A stretch of 64,000 nt of DNA, taken from assembly GCF_026153205.1 (NCBI RefSeq), contig NZ_JAPFBW010000031.1:1-64000 (forward strand), written 5' to 3'. The position numbers and the translations under genes were made by a program. How positions within the stretch are numbered: the stretch's first letter is position 1; each line of letters begins with the position of its first letter. The notes beneath the pieces are model-generated. The model ran no database searches and was not told the origin of the DNA. It was given only the letters and a program-made list of their open reading frames with translations. Source of the stretch: Aquabacterium sp. A7-Y. GTDB taxonomy: Bacteria; Pseudomonadota; Gammaproteobacteria; Burkholderiales; Burkholderiaceae_C. Below, piece after piece: positions 8,368 to 16,183 of this stretch.

Positions 8368-8447
8368 TTCGCTTTGGACCGCCGCACTTCGCTGGCACGG
8401 CGTCCGCTTCGCCGTTCCGGGGGGCAGCACGCGCGCAGCCCCTTACG
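8368..8447 (+). promoter_or_regulatory. Tandem PIP-box promoter (three TTCGC boxes at 20-bp steps) with -10 candidate
   Basis: TTCGC occurs at 8368-8372, 8388-8392 and 8408-8412, each pair separated by exactly 15 bases. This gives two consecutive perfect matches to the plant-inducible-promoter motif TTCGC-N15-TTCGC that HrpX and HrpB (AraC family) recognise in Hrp2 systems. TACGGT at 8442-8447 fits the YANNNT -10 element, 29 bases after the third box; 30-32 is usual. The effector ATG lies 61 bases further on. The site falls entirely between hpaB and the effector gene. No HrpX/HrpB gene is seen in the window. Confidence 0.75.
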
Positions 8448-8508
8448 GTGGGGTCCGGCACCCACGTGCCAGCCCACCGCAACGCAAGCCCTGCAGGAAG
8501 GCGCCCCC

Positions 8509-11500
8509 ATGAAGATCGGACCCTTGTCGTTCCGCACCCCGGCCAGTACGGCTGAGCGCAGCCGCACCGAACCCACCGCCGAGCCGGGCCAGAACGCGGT
8601 CGGTCGCGCAAGCACCCGCGCCGGCGAGGTGCTCGACGATCTGCAGCGCCGCGGCCCGACGAAGCTGCGCATCGCGCCTGGCCTGCCTTTCCACAGCCGC
8701 GCCAGCATCGGCCCCACGGCGCCTGACGTGCGCGGCCCGGCCCCCCCCGAGCCGGCGCCGACGGCCCCGAGCGGCCGTCGCCTGCCCGCTTCCCGGCTGG
8801 CGGGTCTGCAGCACAAGCTGGAGGGCGCGACAGCGGCGCTGACCGGGCCGCAGCACCCGCAAGCCGGCGCCTGGCGGCAGCCGGAAAGCGCCGACGCGAT
8901 GCGCTCGCCGGCGGCCTGTCGCGAGGCCATGCGGCGCATGCTGGGTCCGGGGTCCGAATCCTTGGCCGACCGCCTGCTGCAGCCCCACATCGCATCGGCC
9001 GCTGGCGGTCCGCTGGCCTTCGAGGCGCCGCTGCTGCTCGCCTCCGCGCTGCACGCCGTCTGCCACCAGGACCACCGGCTCGCCGGTGCCGTGCTGGGCC
9101 GCCTGGACGGCAGCGACATCGGCGCCGCCAGCGCCGCCGAGACAGTGGCGATGAATCGGCTGCAGCGCACGCTGGCTGCGACACCGGCCGGCATGGACCT
9201 GCTGTGCCGGCTCGAACGGCGCCCGGCGGACCCGGTGCGCAACGAGGCCTACCAGGCCGCGCTGCAGATCTCGCACGCACTGCTCGCGCAAGGCCGTCAC
9301 CCGGGCGGCACTGCCTCCTTGGAGGACTTCCGCCGCGTCGCCGCGGCCGACCCCGAATCGGCCCGCCGCATCGGCGAGCGCGACGACGCGCCGCACCGCC
9401 TCGCCAGCAAGGCGCTGCTCTACGCGCTGGCGATCGACAGCGGCGACATGCACGGCATCGACAGGACACATCGCGCCGCCTACGTGGCGTGGCGCAACGG
9501 TTTCACCGAAAGCGGCCCGGGCACCGACTTCAACAAGGCCACGCTCAGGTTGAGCCGCTTCTCGAAATACGCGGAGCGCGGCGAGCACGGAGTGGCCTCG
9601 CGCAGCCCGGCGCGTGTGCTGCAAGGCGTGGGGCGGGCCCTGGCCAAGCCCTTCGGCAAACAGCTCTCGCCCATGCAACACATGCGCGAAGGCGCGCACG
9701 GCGCGACGCTGGGCGAGCTGAAGGCCGAGAAGGCCGGCTTCGAGACCGGGCTGCGCGACGCGATCTCGCGCGTGCGCGTACCGCTGCACCGCGAGGCCCG
9801 GGCACTGCTCGCGCAAGCCGCCCGCAGCCCGGCGGAAGAAGCCCGCCTGACGCGCCTGGTCACCCGCATCGCGACCCTGGACCAGTGGAGCGAGGCTGGA
9901 CGCAAGGGCATCAAGCCCGACGCTGCCGACGTGCAGCGCCGCGCGGCCGAGCTGTTTCCGCAACACGCGCTCGACGCGCAGGCCCTGAAACGGGAACTCA
10001 AGTCCAGCCCGAAGCTGCAGCTGCAGACCCTGCAGGACTGGGGCAGCGAGGTCCTGGACGAAGTCGGGCGCACCGCGTTCACGCAACAGGTGCAGCAGCT
10101 GCGCGAAGCGGCCGGTGGCTCACGCGCCCGGTCCAAGGTCTTCACGGTCGACGACATGCGCACCCTGGCACTGCAGCTGGTGCGGGGCAACGACATCGCG
10201 CGCTTCTCCGACGGCGGCACCAGCGGCATTTCGATCGCGCCGGCGTTCCAGCTCGCCACCGCCGCCGCGCCGACGGTGGGGCTAGGCCCGGACCTGAAGG
10301 CCGAGAAGGGCCGCCACGCGACCGTGCAGTTCGGCGTTTCTTCCGTCGGCGGCGAGGTCTTCGTCGGCATGGAAAAGCGCCGTGCCGCCCATGCCGGGGT
10401 CAACGCGACGCTGGGACTGGCGCTGGGCGAGAACGCGGGCGCGGGCTTCTCGGCCGGAGTCAAGCACGGCATCGAGACGGTGGCCGCCGAGGGCGTCGCC
10501 ATCCGCACGCGCAAGGGCAGCGACGCTGCGTGGAAGGACAAGACAGCCGAGGTCGTGAACTTCCTGTTCGACCAGGTGCGCCCGCCCGAGGGGCAGGCCC
10601 GCCCGGCCGATCCCGCCGAGCTGTGGCAGCGTTTTGCGGACCGTTTCCATGCCGACCGGGACATCTCGCTCAACTGGGTCACGCAGGACGCCAAGACCCA
10701 CAAGACCTCGGCGAGCGTGGGCGCCGGGGTGCGCGGGGGCCTCGGCAGCTGGCGCATCGGGCCGGCTGTGTCGGCCGGCGTGGAGCACAGCCGCATGAGC
10801 GCGGTGCGCGACGACGCTTCCGGGCAGTGGACCACCGCAGTCTCGTCCCAGGGCAGCCGCACCCAGCTCGCGTTGAACGCCAGCCTGGTCGGCACCGGCC
10901 CGCCGGTGCACCGCTTCAGCGACAGCACCGCGCAGCCGGCCGGCGGCGGCCTGTTCGCCGGCCAGGTGGCGGTGCAGTCGGCCTCGCTGCCGGGAGCGAC
11001 ACTGCTGGGAGTGGGCGTGGACATCAACTTCGGCGGCGAAAACGGTGCCGTGCGGCTGACCCAGGAGCAGGGCCGCATCCAGCCCGCGCTGAGCTTCCGG
11101 CAGCGCGAGTTCGTCAGCGCCGGCGACTTCGCGGCCTACCTCGAAACCCGGCGTCCCGAGTGGCAGGGCGTGCTGGGTGAACGCGACGACACCGGCGTGC
11201 TGACCGGAGGCCAGGCTGCCTTCGACGCTTTCCTGCGCGAGTTGCGCGCGCTGCCCGCGCCTGGCAACAAGAGCTTCATCGAGCGTCGCAGCCTGGAGCC
11301 CGAAGTCGCCGCGCGGGTGGACGCCTACAACGCGCGCGCCGCCACCTTGCGCGGCGCCGGCGACCTGATACGCAGCCGGGCCCCTCTCGACGAGGGCACA
11401 CGCAGCGAGCTGCAAGCGCTGGAGAACGAGGTGCACCGCCTGCTGGCGGACGACGCCAGTTGGCGCCCGGCGCGGCTCTATGCCAGCGAGTCGAACAGCA

Positions 11501-11757
11501 CGCTGAAGGAAAGCGGCATCGATTTCGTGCTCAAGCTCAACGGGCGTGGCGAGGCCAGCGCCAGCCGCGACCTGTTGTCGCTGCAAGCCCGGCACGAGCC
11601 AAGCACGCCGACGATCGCAGCGACGCCGGCCGCACCGGCCGCCCTGCCGTCCGCTCCGGCCGAGGGGTCGGACGACGCGCGCATCCGTGCCCAGGCCCGC
11701 ACCGCAATGGAGGAGATCTTCGCCAGCGTCGAAGCACAGTGGCAGCCACCGAACTAG
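8509..11757 (+). CDS. Large candidate type III effector (possibly AWR/XopZ-like)
   Basis: The 1082-aa protein has no signal peptide or membrane segment. The N-terminal 100 residues are rich in Ser, Thr, Pro, Ala and Arg, as in many secreted effectors. A helical part (about 100-560) is followed by a glycine-rich region (about 580-880) with repeated VGAGVRGGL- and LGLALGENAGAGF-like strands, and an acidic helical tail. It follows a PIP-box promoter and the hpaB chaperone gene, which strongly suggests secretion. The region near KHGIETVAAEGVAIRTRKG reminds me of the AWR effector family of Ralstonia, but that is recalled, not searched. The start ATG 8509 has CAGGAAGG upstream; the open frame before it was discarded. 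Confidence 0.75.
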   Translation: MKIGPLSFRTPASTAERSRTEPTAEPGQNAVGRASTRAGEVLDDLQRRGPTKLRIAPGLPFHSRASIGPTAPDVRGPAPPEPAPTAPSGRRLPASRLAGLQHKLEGATAALTGPQHPQAGAWRQPESADAMRSPAACREAMRRMLGPGSESLADRLLQPHIASAAGGPLAFEAPLLLASALHAVCHQDHRLAGAVLGRLDGSDIGAASAAETVAMNRLQRTLAATPAGMDLLCRLERRPADPVRNEAYQAALQISHALLAQGRHPGGTASLEDFRRVAAADPESARRIGERDDAPHRLASKALLYALAIDSGDMHGIDRTHRAAYVAWRNGFTESGPGTDFNKATLRLSRFSKYAERGEHGVASRSPARVLQGVGRALAKPFGKQLSPMQHMREGAHGATLGELKAEKAGFETGLRDAISRVRVPLHREARALLAQAARSPAEEARLTRLVTRIATLDQWSEAGRKGIKPDAADVQRRAAELFPQHALDAQALKRELKSSPKLQLQTLQDWGSEVLDEVGRTAFTQQVQQLREAAGGSRARSKVFTVDDMRTLALQLVRGNDIARFSDGGTSGISIAPAFQLATAAAPTVGLGPDLKAEKGRHATVQFGVSSVGGEVFVGMEKRRAAHAGVNATLGLALGENAGAGFSAGVKHGIETVAAEGVAIRTRKGSDAAWKDKTAEVVNFLFDQVRPPEGQARPADPAELWQRFADRFHADRDISLNWVTQDAKTHKTSASVGAGVRGGLGSWRIGPAVSAGVEHSRMSAVRDDASGQWTTAVSSQGSRTQLALNASLVGTGPPVHRFSDSTAQPAGGGLFAGQVAVQSASLPGATLLGVGVDINFGGENGAVRLTQEQGRIQPALSFRQREFVSAGDFAAYLETRRPEWQGVLGERDDTGVLTGGQAAFDAFLRELRALPAPGNKSFIERRSLEPEVAARVDAYNARAATLRGAGDLIRSRAPLDEGTRSELQALENEVHRLLADDASWRPARLYASESNSTLKESGIDFVLKLNGRGEASASRDLLSLQARHEPSTPTIAATPAAPAALPSAPAEGSDDARIRAQARTAMEEIFASVEAQWQPPN

Positions 11758-12004
11758 GGCCTGTCTGCAGACCAGGCCTGTCTACAGTGACAGTGCCTTG
11801 GCAACGATGCCCCTCGAGGCAGCAAGGCCTGGCGTCTCGATGACACGTATCGATTGCCCGCCGGTGTAACTCCTGCCGCTGCTGGCCTTGCCAGGATCGG
11901 GCCAGGCCCCCACGGGGGCGTGGCGTGCCGGCGCGGAGGGCGCGTTTTCCCTCAGAGGCACGCAGCTTGCAAGATTCCCAGGGTAGTTTGAGGAGTCCTC
12001 CACC

Positions 12005-12232
12005 ATGCAAGCCTCCAAGCTCGACTGGATCCGCCGCTGCGCGGAACGTTTCCTCGACCAACACCCCCAACTGGAGACCGACCAGGCCATCCAGCTCGCG
12101 GCCTCGCTGTGGTGCGACGCCGACCTCTGGGGCAGCCCCGAGGAGGCGGCCGAGATCGAGATGGCCGTGTGGGAGGAGGACATCACGCCGCAGACCCTGG
12201 CCAGCCTTTTTCAACACGAGACGCGTCACTGA
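12005..12232 (+). CDS. Small acidic protein, paralogue of the gene at 12887
   Basis: This 75-aa acidic, tryptophan-containing protein begins MQASKLDWIRRCAERFL. It aligns along the first 50 residues with the product of the gene at 12887-13114: both share KL-x-WI-x-RCAE, a P-x-L-x-x-DQA stretch and an LA-x-x-LW helix, so they arose by duplication. No known domain is recognised. It follows GAGGAG at 11988-11993. Together with the next three small genes it forms a plus-strand block downstream of the effector gene. A chaperone-like or regulatory role is possible, but nothing in the sequence proves it. Confidence 0.7.
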   Translation: MQASKLDWIRRCAERFLDQHPQLETDQAIQLAASLWCDADLWGSPEEAAEIEMAVWEEDITPQTLASLFQHETRH

Positions 12233-12257
12233 CGCGGCCCGCCACCGGGAGATGTTC

Positions 12258-12560
12258 ATGCAGTCCTCGTCCCGTCCCTCCACCCCACCGCAACGCAGCA
12301 CCCGGGCCCCGGCCGAAGGGGTGCTGCCCGATCAGGACCTGAGCTACGACGCTGCCCCGGCCGACGCCGGCGGCGAGCCGCAAGAGCGCAGCCCGCGCGC
12401 CCCGGCCGAAGGCCGGCCCAAGGACACGGCGGCCCGCCACGCGGCGCCCGATTGCGAGGGCCGCCAGTGCGACGAAGCCGGCAGCGGCAACTCGCTGGGC
12501 GACGGCCGCACCGCCGGCGGCGGCTACAACGCCGACAAGCGCAAGCGCCTGTCGAGCTGA
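12258..12560 (+). CDS. Small proline/alanine-rich hydrophilic protein, unknown
   Basis: The 100-aa product is low-complexity, with a repeated RAPAEG motif (around residues 15 and 47) and a glycine-rich C terminus ending in DKRKRLSS. It is probably disordered. ATG 12258 is preferred over ATG 12252 because GGGAG at 12247-12251 gives 6-bp spacing. It starts 25 bp after the gene at 12005 and is probably cotranscribed with it. No family is recognised. Confidence 0.5.
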   Translation: MQSSSRPSTPPQRSTRAPAEGVLPDQDLSYDAAPADAGGEPQERSPRAPAEGRPKDTAARHAAPDCEGRQCDEAGSGNSLGDGRTAGGGYNADKRKRLSS

Positions 12561-12670
12561 AGCGCGGCCCGGGCGCCCGCGCAAGGGCCACGCCGGGCGC
12601 GCCAGCATCTCCGATGTTCCGCGGCCGCCGCGCGCCGGCCGGCCGTTTCATTGCCAGCAAGGAGCCTCAC

Positions 12671-12856
12671 ATGCCCAATTCGACCCGTCCCTCCGGCCCC
12701 GGACAACCCCGCAAGGAAGCACTAGACCGTGTTGAAGAGCGCGAAGGCATCGACGAAGGGGTGCGCGAACTCGGCGAGGGCGCACTGCCGCCGGCCCACC
12801 AGACGCCGCCGCGCCGCAGCTTCACGAAGGACTCCGAGCAAACCAAGGCTCGCTGA
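12671..12856 (+). CDS. Small hydrophilic protein, unknown
   Basis: This 61-aa protein is highly charged with many prolines and a short predicted helix (EALDRVEEREGIDEGVREL). AAGGAG at 12659-12664 lies 6 bases before the ATG and supports translation. It stands between the proline-rich gene at 12258 and the paralogue at 12887, on the same strand. It is too short and simple for a family call. Confidence 0.55.
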   Translation: MPNSTRPSGPGQPRKEALDRVEEREGIDEGVRELGEGALPPAHQTPPRRSFTKDSEQTKAR

Positions 12857-12886
12857 GCCCCCAGCCTGCACCGACGGGAGCACGAC

Positions 12887-13114
12887 ATGCAGACCACCAA
12901 CAAGCTTTCCTGGATAGAACGCTGTGCCGAGTGCCTGCTGAGCCGAAGACCCGAGCTCGACGTGGACCAGGCGGTCGAGCTGGCGGTCGAGTTGTGGGAG
13001 CAGGACGACGAGGGCACAGCGCCCGAACTGATCGCGGCCCAGGCCGCCGACCGGGTGCCGCGGCGCTCGCTGGGCCTGTCGCGCCGCCGGGTGCCGCGCA
13101 CGCCGGTGCATTGA
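12887..13114 (+). CDS. Small protein, paralogue of the gene at 12005
   Basis: This 75-aa protein starts MQTTNKLSWIERCAECLL and matches the 12005-12232 product over its first 50 residues (KL-x-WI-x-RCAE, PEL-x-x-DQA, LA-x-x-LW). The C-terminal third differs: here it is arginine-rich, in the paralogue acidic. It lies 30 bp after the gene at 12671, and GGGAG precedes the ATG. The pair brackets two short disordered-protein genes, so the whole block may have arisen by local duplication. Function unknown. Confidence 0.68.
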   Translation: MQTTNKLSWIERCAECLLSRRPELDVDQAVELAVELWEQDDEGTAPELIAAQAADRVPRRSLGLSRRRVPRTPVH

Positions 13115-13149
13115 GGCAGTCGGCCTGACCGGGCCCGCCCCCGGCCCCC

Positions 13150-14073
13150 TCAGTCGGCCGGCCGTCCGGCTGGCAGGCTGTTGTGGATCGCCGACGCGGC
13201 AATGGCTGCCTGGCCCCCCGCCACCACCAGCTGGTCCAGGCTGCTGACCACGTCGCCCGCTGCATAGAGGCCGGCGACGCTGGTGCACTGGTGGCGGTCC
13301 ACCGTCAGACAACCAGCGGCATCCCGCGCCGCTCCCACCTGGGCGGCCAGTTCGGCGCGCACCCGCGTGCCGAGCGCGGCGTACAGCACGTCAAAGGCGA
13401 ACGCGCCGCCGTCGGCGGCGAACACCGTCGCCGCGCCCTCGATCGTGTCCGCCACCTTCGCGAAGGGACCGCACGCCAGCTTCACCTGGTTCTCGCGCAG
13501 CTGGCGCCGCCCTGCCTCGTCCGGCTCATCCTGGGGCGAGAGGCACAGCAGGCTGACCTCGGCGCTGTAGTTGCGGATGAAGACGGCCTCGCGCACCCCG
13601 TGCGCGCCGCTCCCCAACACACCGATGCGACGGCCGGTGAATTCCGTGCCGTCGCAGATCGGGCAGTAGCGCAGCAGGCCGCGCCCGCGCACCGCCTCGA
13701 TGCCCTGCAGCTCGGGCTCGATGTCCTCCACGCCGGTGGCCAGCAGCACCGTGCGGCTGCGGATGTCGCGGCCGGCAGAGCGCGCCACGAAACAGCCGTC
13801 CTCGCCGGGCGCCTGCAGCTGCTCGATGCGCCGGGGCTCGACGGCGCCGCCGCAGCCGTCGAGTTGCTCGCGCAGCCGCTGCAGCAGCTCGACACCGACG
13901 ACGCCGTCGGGAAAGCCGGGATAGTTGTGCGTCTTCGGGATGCGCAGCGCGCGACTGGCGCCGGCGTCCACGATGCAGATCCGTCGGTGGAAGCGGCGCA
14001 GGTAGATGCCGGCCACCAGGCCGGCCGGGCCGGCGCCGACGATCAGGCAGTCGTAGGGCTGATGGTCTGGCAT
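13150..14073 (-). CDS. NAD(P)/FAD-dependent oxidoreductase, thioredoxin-reductase-like
   Basis: The 307-aa protein has the low-molecular-weight thioredoxin reductase layout: FAD motif IVGAGPAGLVAGIYL near the N terminus, a CPIC cysteine pair (RYCPICDG) in the NADPH domain, a second nucleotide-binding motif GVLGSGAHGVRE, and the C-terminal FAD motif GLYAAGDVVSSLDQLVVA. It could reduce thioredoxin or another disulfide partner; no thioredoxin gene is adjacent. ATG at 14073 is chosen because AAGGAG lies 7 bases upstream on the coding strand. It is divergent from the cyanophycinase gene and convergent with the small-gene block. Confidence 0.88.
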   Translation of the reverse strand: MPDHQPYDCLIVGAGPAGLVAGIYLRRFHRRICIVDAGASRALRIPKTHNYPGFPDGVVGVELLQRLREQLDGCGGAVEPRRIEQLQAPGEDGCFVARSAGRDIRSRTVLLATGVEDIEPELQGIEAVRGRGLLRYCPICDGTEFTGRRIGVLGSGAHGVREAVFIRNYSAEVSLLCLSPQDEPDEAGRRQLRENQVKLACGPFAKVADTIEGAATVFAADGGAFAFDVLYAALGTRVRAELAAQVGAARDAAGCLTVDRHQCTSVAGLYAAGDVVSSLDQLVVAGGQAAIAASAIHNSLPAGRPAD

Positions 14074-14180
14074 GGCAAGACTCCTTGCGCCGGCTGTTCG
14101 CAAGCTGCGTGCCTTGCGGTCTGGAGGGACGGATCGGCGTTTGCTTGAGGGACAGGTCTCAGCCATCGACCAGGAGCACC

Positions 14181-15071
14181 ATGAGCCCTCAGCAGGAGCC
14201 GCAAGCCCAAGCGTCCCACCCAGGCCGCCTCGTCATCATTGGCGGCGCGGAAGACCGTGAACAGGACAAGCCCATCCTCAAACGTTTCACCGAACTCGCC
14301 AGCGCCGGCGAGGGTTCGGTGCTGGTCATCACCGCCGCGAGCACCGAACCGGAGGAGATGTGGAAGACCTACCGCGACGCCTTCGGTGAACTCGGCGTGC
14401 GCCACTGCGAGCCCCTGCACATCCGTTCGCGGGACGAGGCCAACGACCCCGCGATGAGCGAGAAGATGCGCCAGGCTGGCGGTGTCTTCATGACCGGCGG
14501 CGACCAGAAGCGCCTGCTGTCCCTGATCGGCGGCACCGAGGTGTGCAAGACCATGCGCACCCGCTATGCCCAGGCCGGCCTCTGCGTCGCGGGCACCAGC
14601 GCCGGCGCCTCGGCCTTGAGCGAACACATGCTGACGATGACGGGCAGCGCGCATCCCGAAAGAGACCCGCCCTGCCTCGGGGTCGGGCTCGGCTTCATCG
14701 GCGACGCCGTCATCGACCAGCATTTCTCGGAGCGCGGGCGCCTCGGCCGGCTGCTCGCGGCCATCGCGCACAACCCCAAGCTGATCGGCGTCGGCATCGA
14801 CGAGAACACCGCGCTGATCGTGCATGGCGGGCAGGGCATCGAAATCGTCGGCGAAGGCGGGGTCACGCTGATGGACGGACGCGACATGAGCTTCGATTTC
14901 CTGGAGACTGCGCAGGGTGACGTGATCCAGCTGGCCGACGTCCGGGTGCACGTGCTGCCGGCCGGCACGCGGCATGAGCTCAACCCCGAGGAGGGGACAC
15001 AGCGTGCCGCGGGCCTGAACGTGCCGCCGCGCGTGCGCGACTTGGTGCGCGCGATCTGCAACGTGGTGTGA
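14181..15071 (+). CDS. cphB: Cyanophycinase (peptidase family S51)
   Basis: The 296-aa protein shows S51 features: LVIIGGAEDRE at the N terminus, GGVFMTGGDQ, the nucleophile elbow GTSAGASAL with the catalytic serine, and DQHFSERGRLGRL. Cyanophycinases cut the storage polymer cyanophycin (multi-L-arginyl-poly-L-aspartate) into beta-Asp-Arg dipeptides inside the cell. No cyanophycin synthetase (cphA) is in the window, so the enzyme may pair with a distant cphA or scavenge imported polymer. The start ATG 14181 has CAGGAG upstream. Confidence 0.88.
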   Translation: MSPQQEPQAQASHPGRLVIIGGAEDREQDKPILKRFTELASAGEGSVLVITAASTEPEEMWKTYRDAFGELGVRHCEPLHIRSRDEANDPAMSEKMRQAGGVFMTGGDQKRLLSLIGGTEVCKTMRTRYAQAGLCVAGTSAGASALSEHMLTMTGSAHPERDPPCLGVGLGFIGDAVIDQHFSERGRLGRLLAAIAHNPKLIGVGIDENTALIVHGGQGIEIVGEGGVTLMDGRDMSFDFLETAQGDVIQLADVRVHVLPAGTRHELNPEEGTQRAAGLNVPPRVRDLVRAICNVV

Positions 15072-15163
15072 CGCCGTTTTCATGCCGCAGGACGGGCAAC
15101 TGGTCGCGACGGGCACGGGCTTTGCTTCGCCGCTTCGACCAGTCCCCACCAGGAGGTCAACAA

Positions 15164-16135
15164 ATGCAAGAGCGTGATCTGCGCGGCGCCACGGTCGTCC
15201 TGACCGGCGCCTCCAGCGGCATCGGACGGGCCGCCGCCCTCGCCTTCGCCCGTGCGGGCGCCAACCTCGTGCTGGCCTCGCGCCGCGAGGCGGCCCTGCG
15301 CGAGGTCGCCAACGAGTGCATGCCGCTCGGCGTCGAGACCCTGGTCGTGCCGACCGACGTGACCGATGCGCACGCGATGCACGAGCTGGCCGAGGCCGCC
15401 TTCGCCCGCTTCGGCACCATCGACGTCTGGATCAACAATGCCGGCGTCGGCGCGGTCGGTCCTTTCACCGACACACCGGCCGAGGCCCACGAGCAGGTCA
15501 TACGGACCAACCTGGTCGGCCATCTGAACGGCGCCCACGCGGTACTGCCCTACTTCAAGTCGCAGCGCCGTGGCGTGCTGATCAACACCATCTCGGTCGG
15601 CGGCTGGGCGCCGGCGCCCTACGCGGTCGCGTACACCGCGAGCAAGTTCGGCCTGCGCGGATTCTCCGAAGCGCTGCGCGGCGAGCTGAGTCACTGGCGG
15701 GACATCCATGTCTGCGACGTGTTCCCGGCCTTCATCGACACCCCGGGGCTGCTGCACGGCGCCAACTACATCGGCAAGCGGCTCAAGCCGCTGCCGCCGC
15801 TGTACGACCCGCAGTGGGTGGCCGACGCGATGGTGTCGCTGGGGCGCCGCCCGCGCAAGACGGTGACGGTGGGGGCCGCGGCCACGGCGATCCGCTTCGG
15901 CCACTTCATCGCGCCGGGCTTGACGACCTGGGTGATGGGCCGGCTCACCGAGGCCTACTTCCGGCGCGCCCAGCCGGTGCCTCGCACCCACGGCAACCTG
16001 TTCGAGCCACCCAGCCACGGCGGTGGCATCTACGGCGGCTTCCGCTCACCGGCGTTGCGCCGCGCGGTGCCGGCGGCGGGTGCGCTGCTGCTGGCGGGCA
16101 CGGCTCTCGCGATCTACCTGCAGAAGCGGCGCTGA
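15164..16135 (+). CDS. Short-chain dehydrogenase/reductase (SDR family)
   Basis: The 323-aa protein is a classical SDR with a C-terminal extension. It has the cofactor motif TGASSGIG (residues 14-21), NNAG, the catalytic serine region NTISVGGWAP and the YTASK catalytic Tyr-Lys pair. About 70 residues after the SDR core end in a hydrophobic helix (PAAGALLLAGTALAIYL) and a basic tail, so it is probably membrane-anchored at its C terminus. AGGAGG stands 8 bases before ATG 15164. Substrate unknown. It lies 92 bp after the cyanophycinase gene and 48 bp before a PhaC-like hydrolase. Confidence 0.88.
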   Translation: MQERDLRGATVVLTGASSGIGRAAALAFARAGANLVLASRREAALREVANECMPLGVETLVVPTDVTDAHAMHELAEAAFARFGTIDVWINNAGVGAVGPFTDTPAEAHEQVIRTNLVGHLNGAHAVLPYFKSQRRGVLINTISVGGWAPAPYAVAYTASKFGLRGFSEALRGELSHWRDIHVCDVFPAFIDTPGLLHGANYIGKRLKPLPPLYDPQWVADAMVSLGRRPRKTVTVGAAATAIRFGHFIAPGLTTWVMGRLTEAYFRRAQPVPRTHGNLFEPPSHGGGIYGGFRSPALRRAVPAAGALLLAGTALAIYLQKRR

Positions 16136-16183
16136 GTGCGCGGCCGGTCGCCGCCGGCACACCGAGACGAGACGGGAACATCC

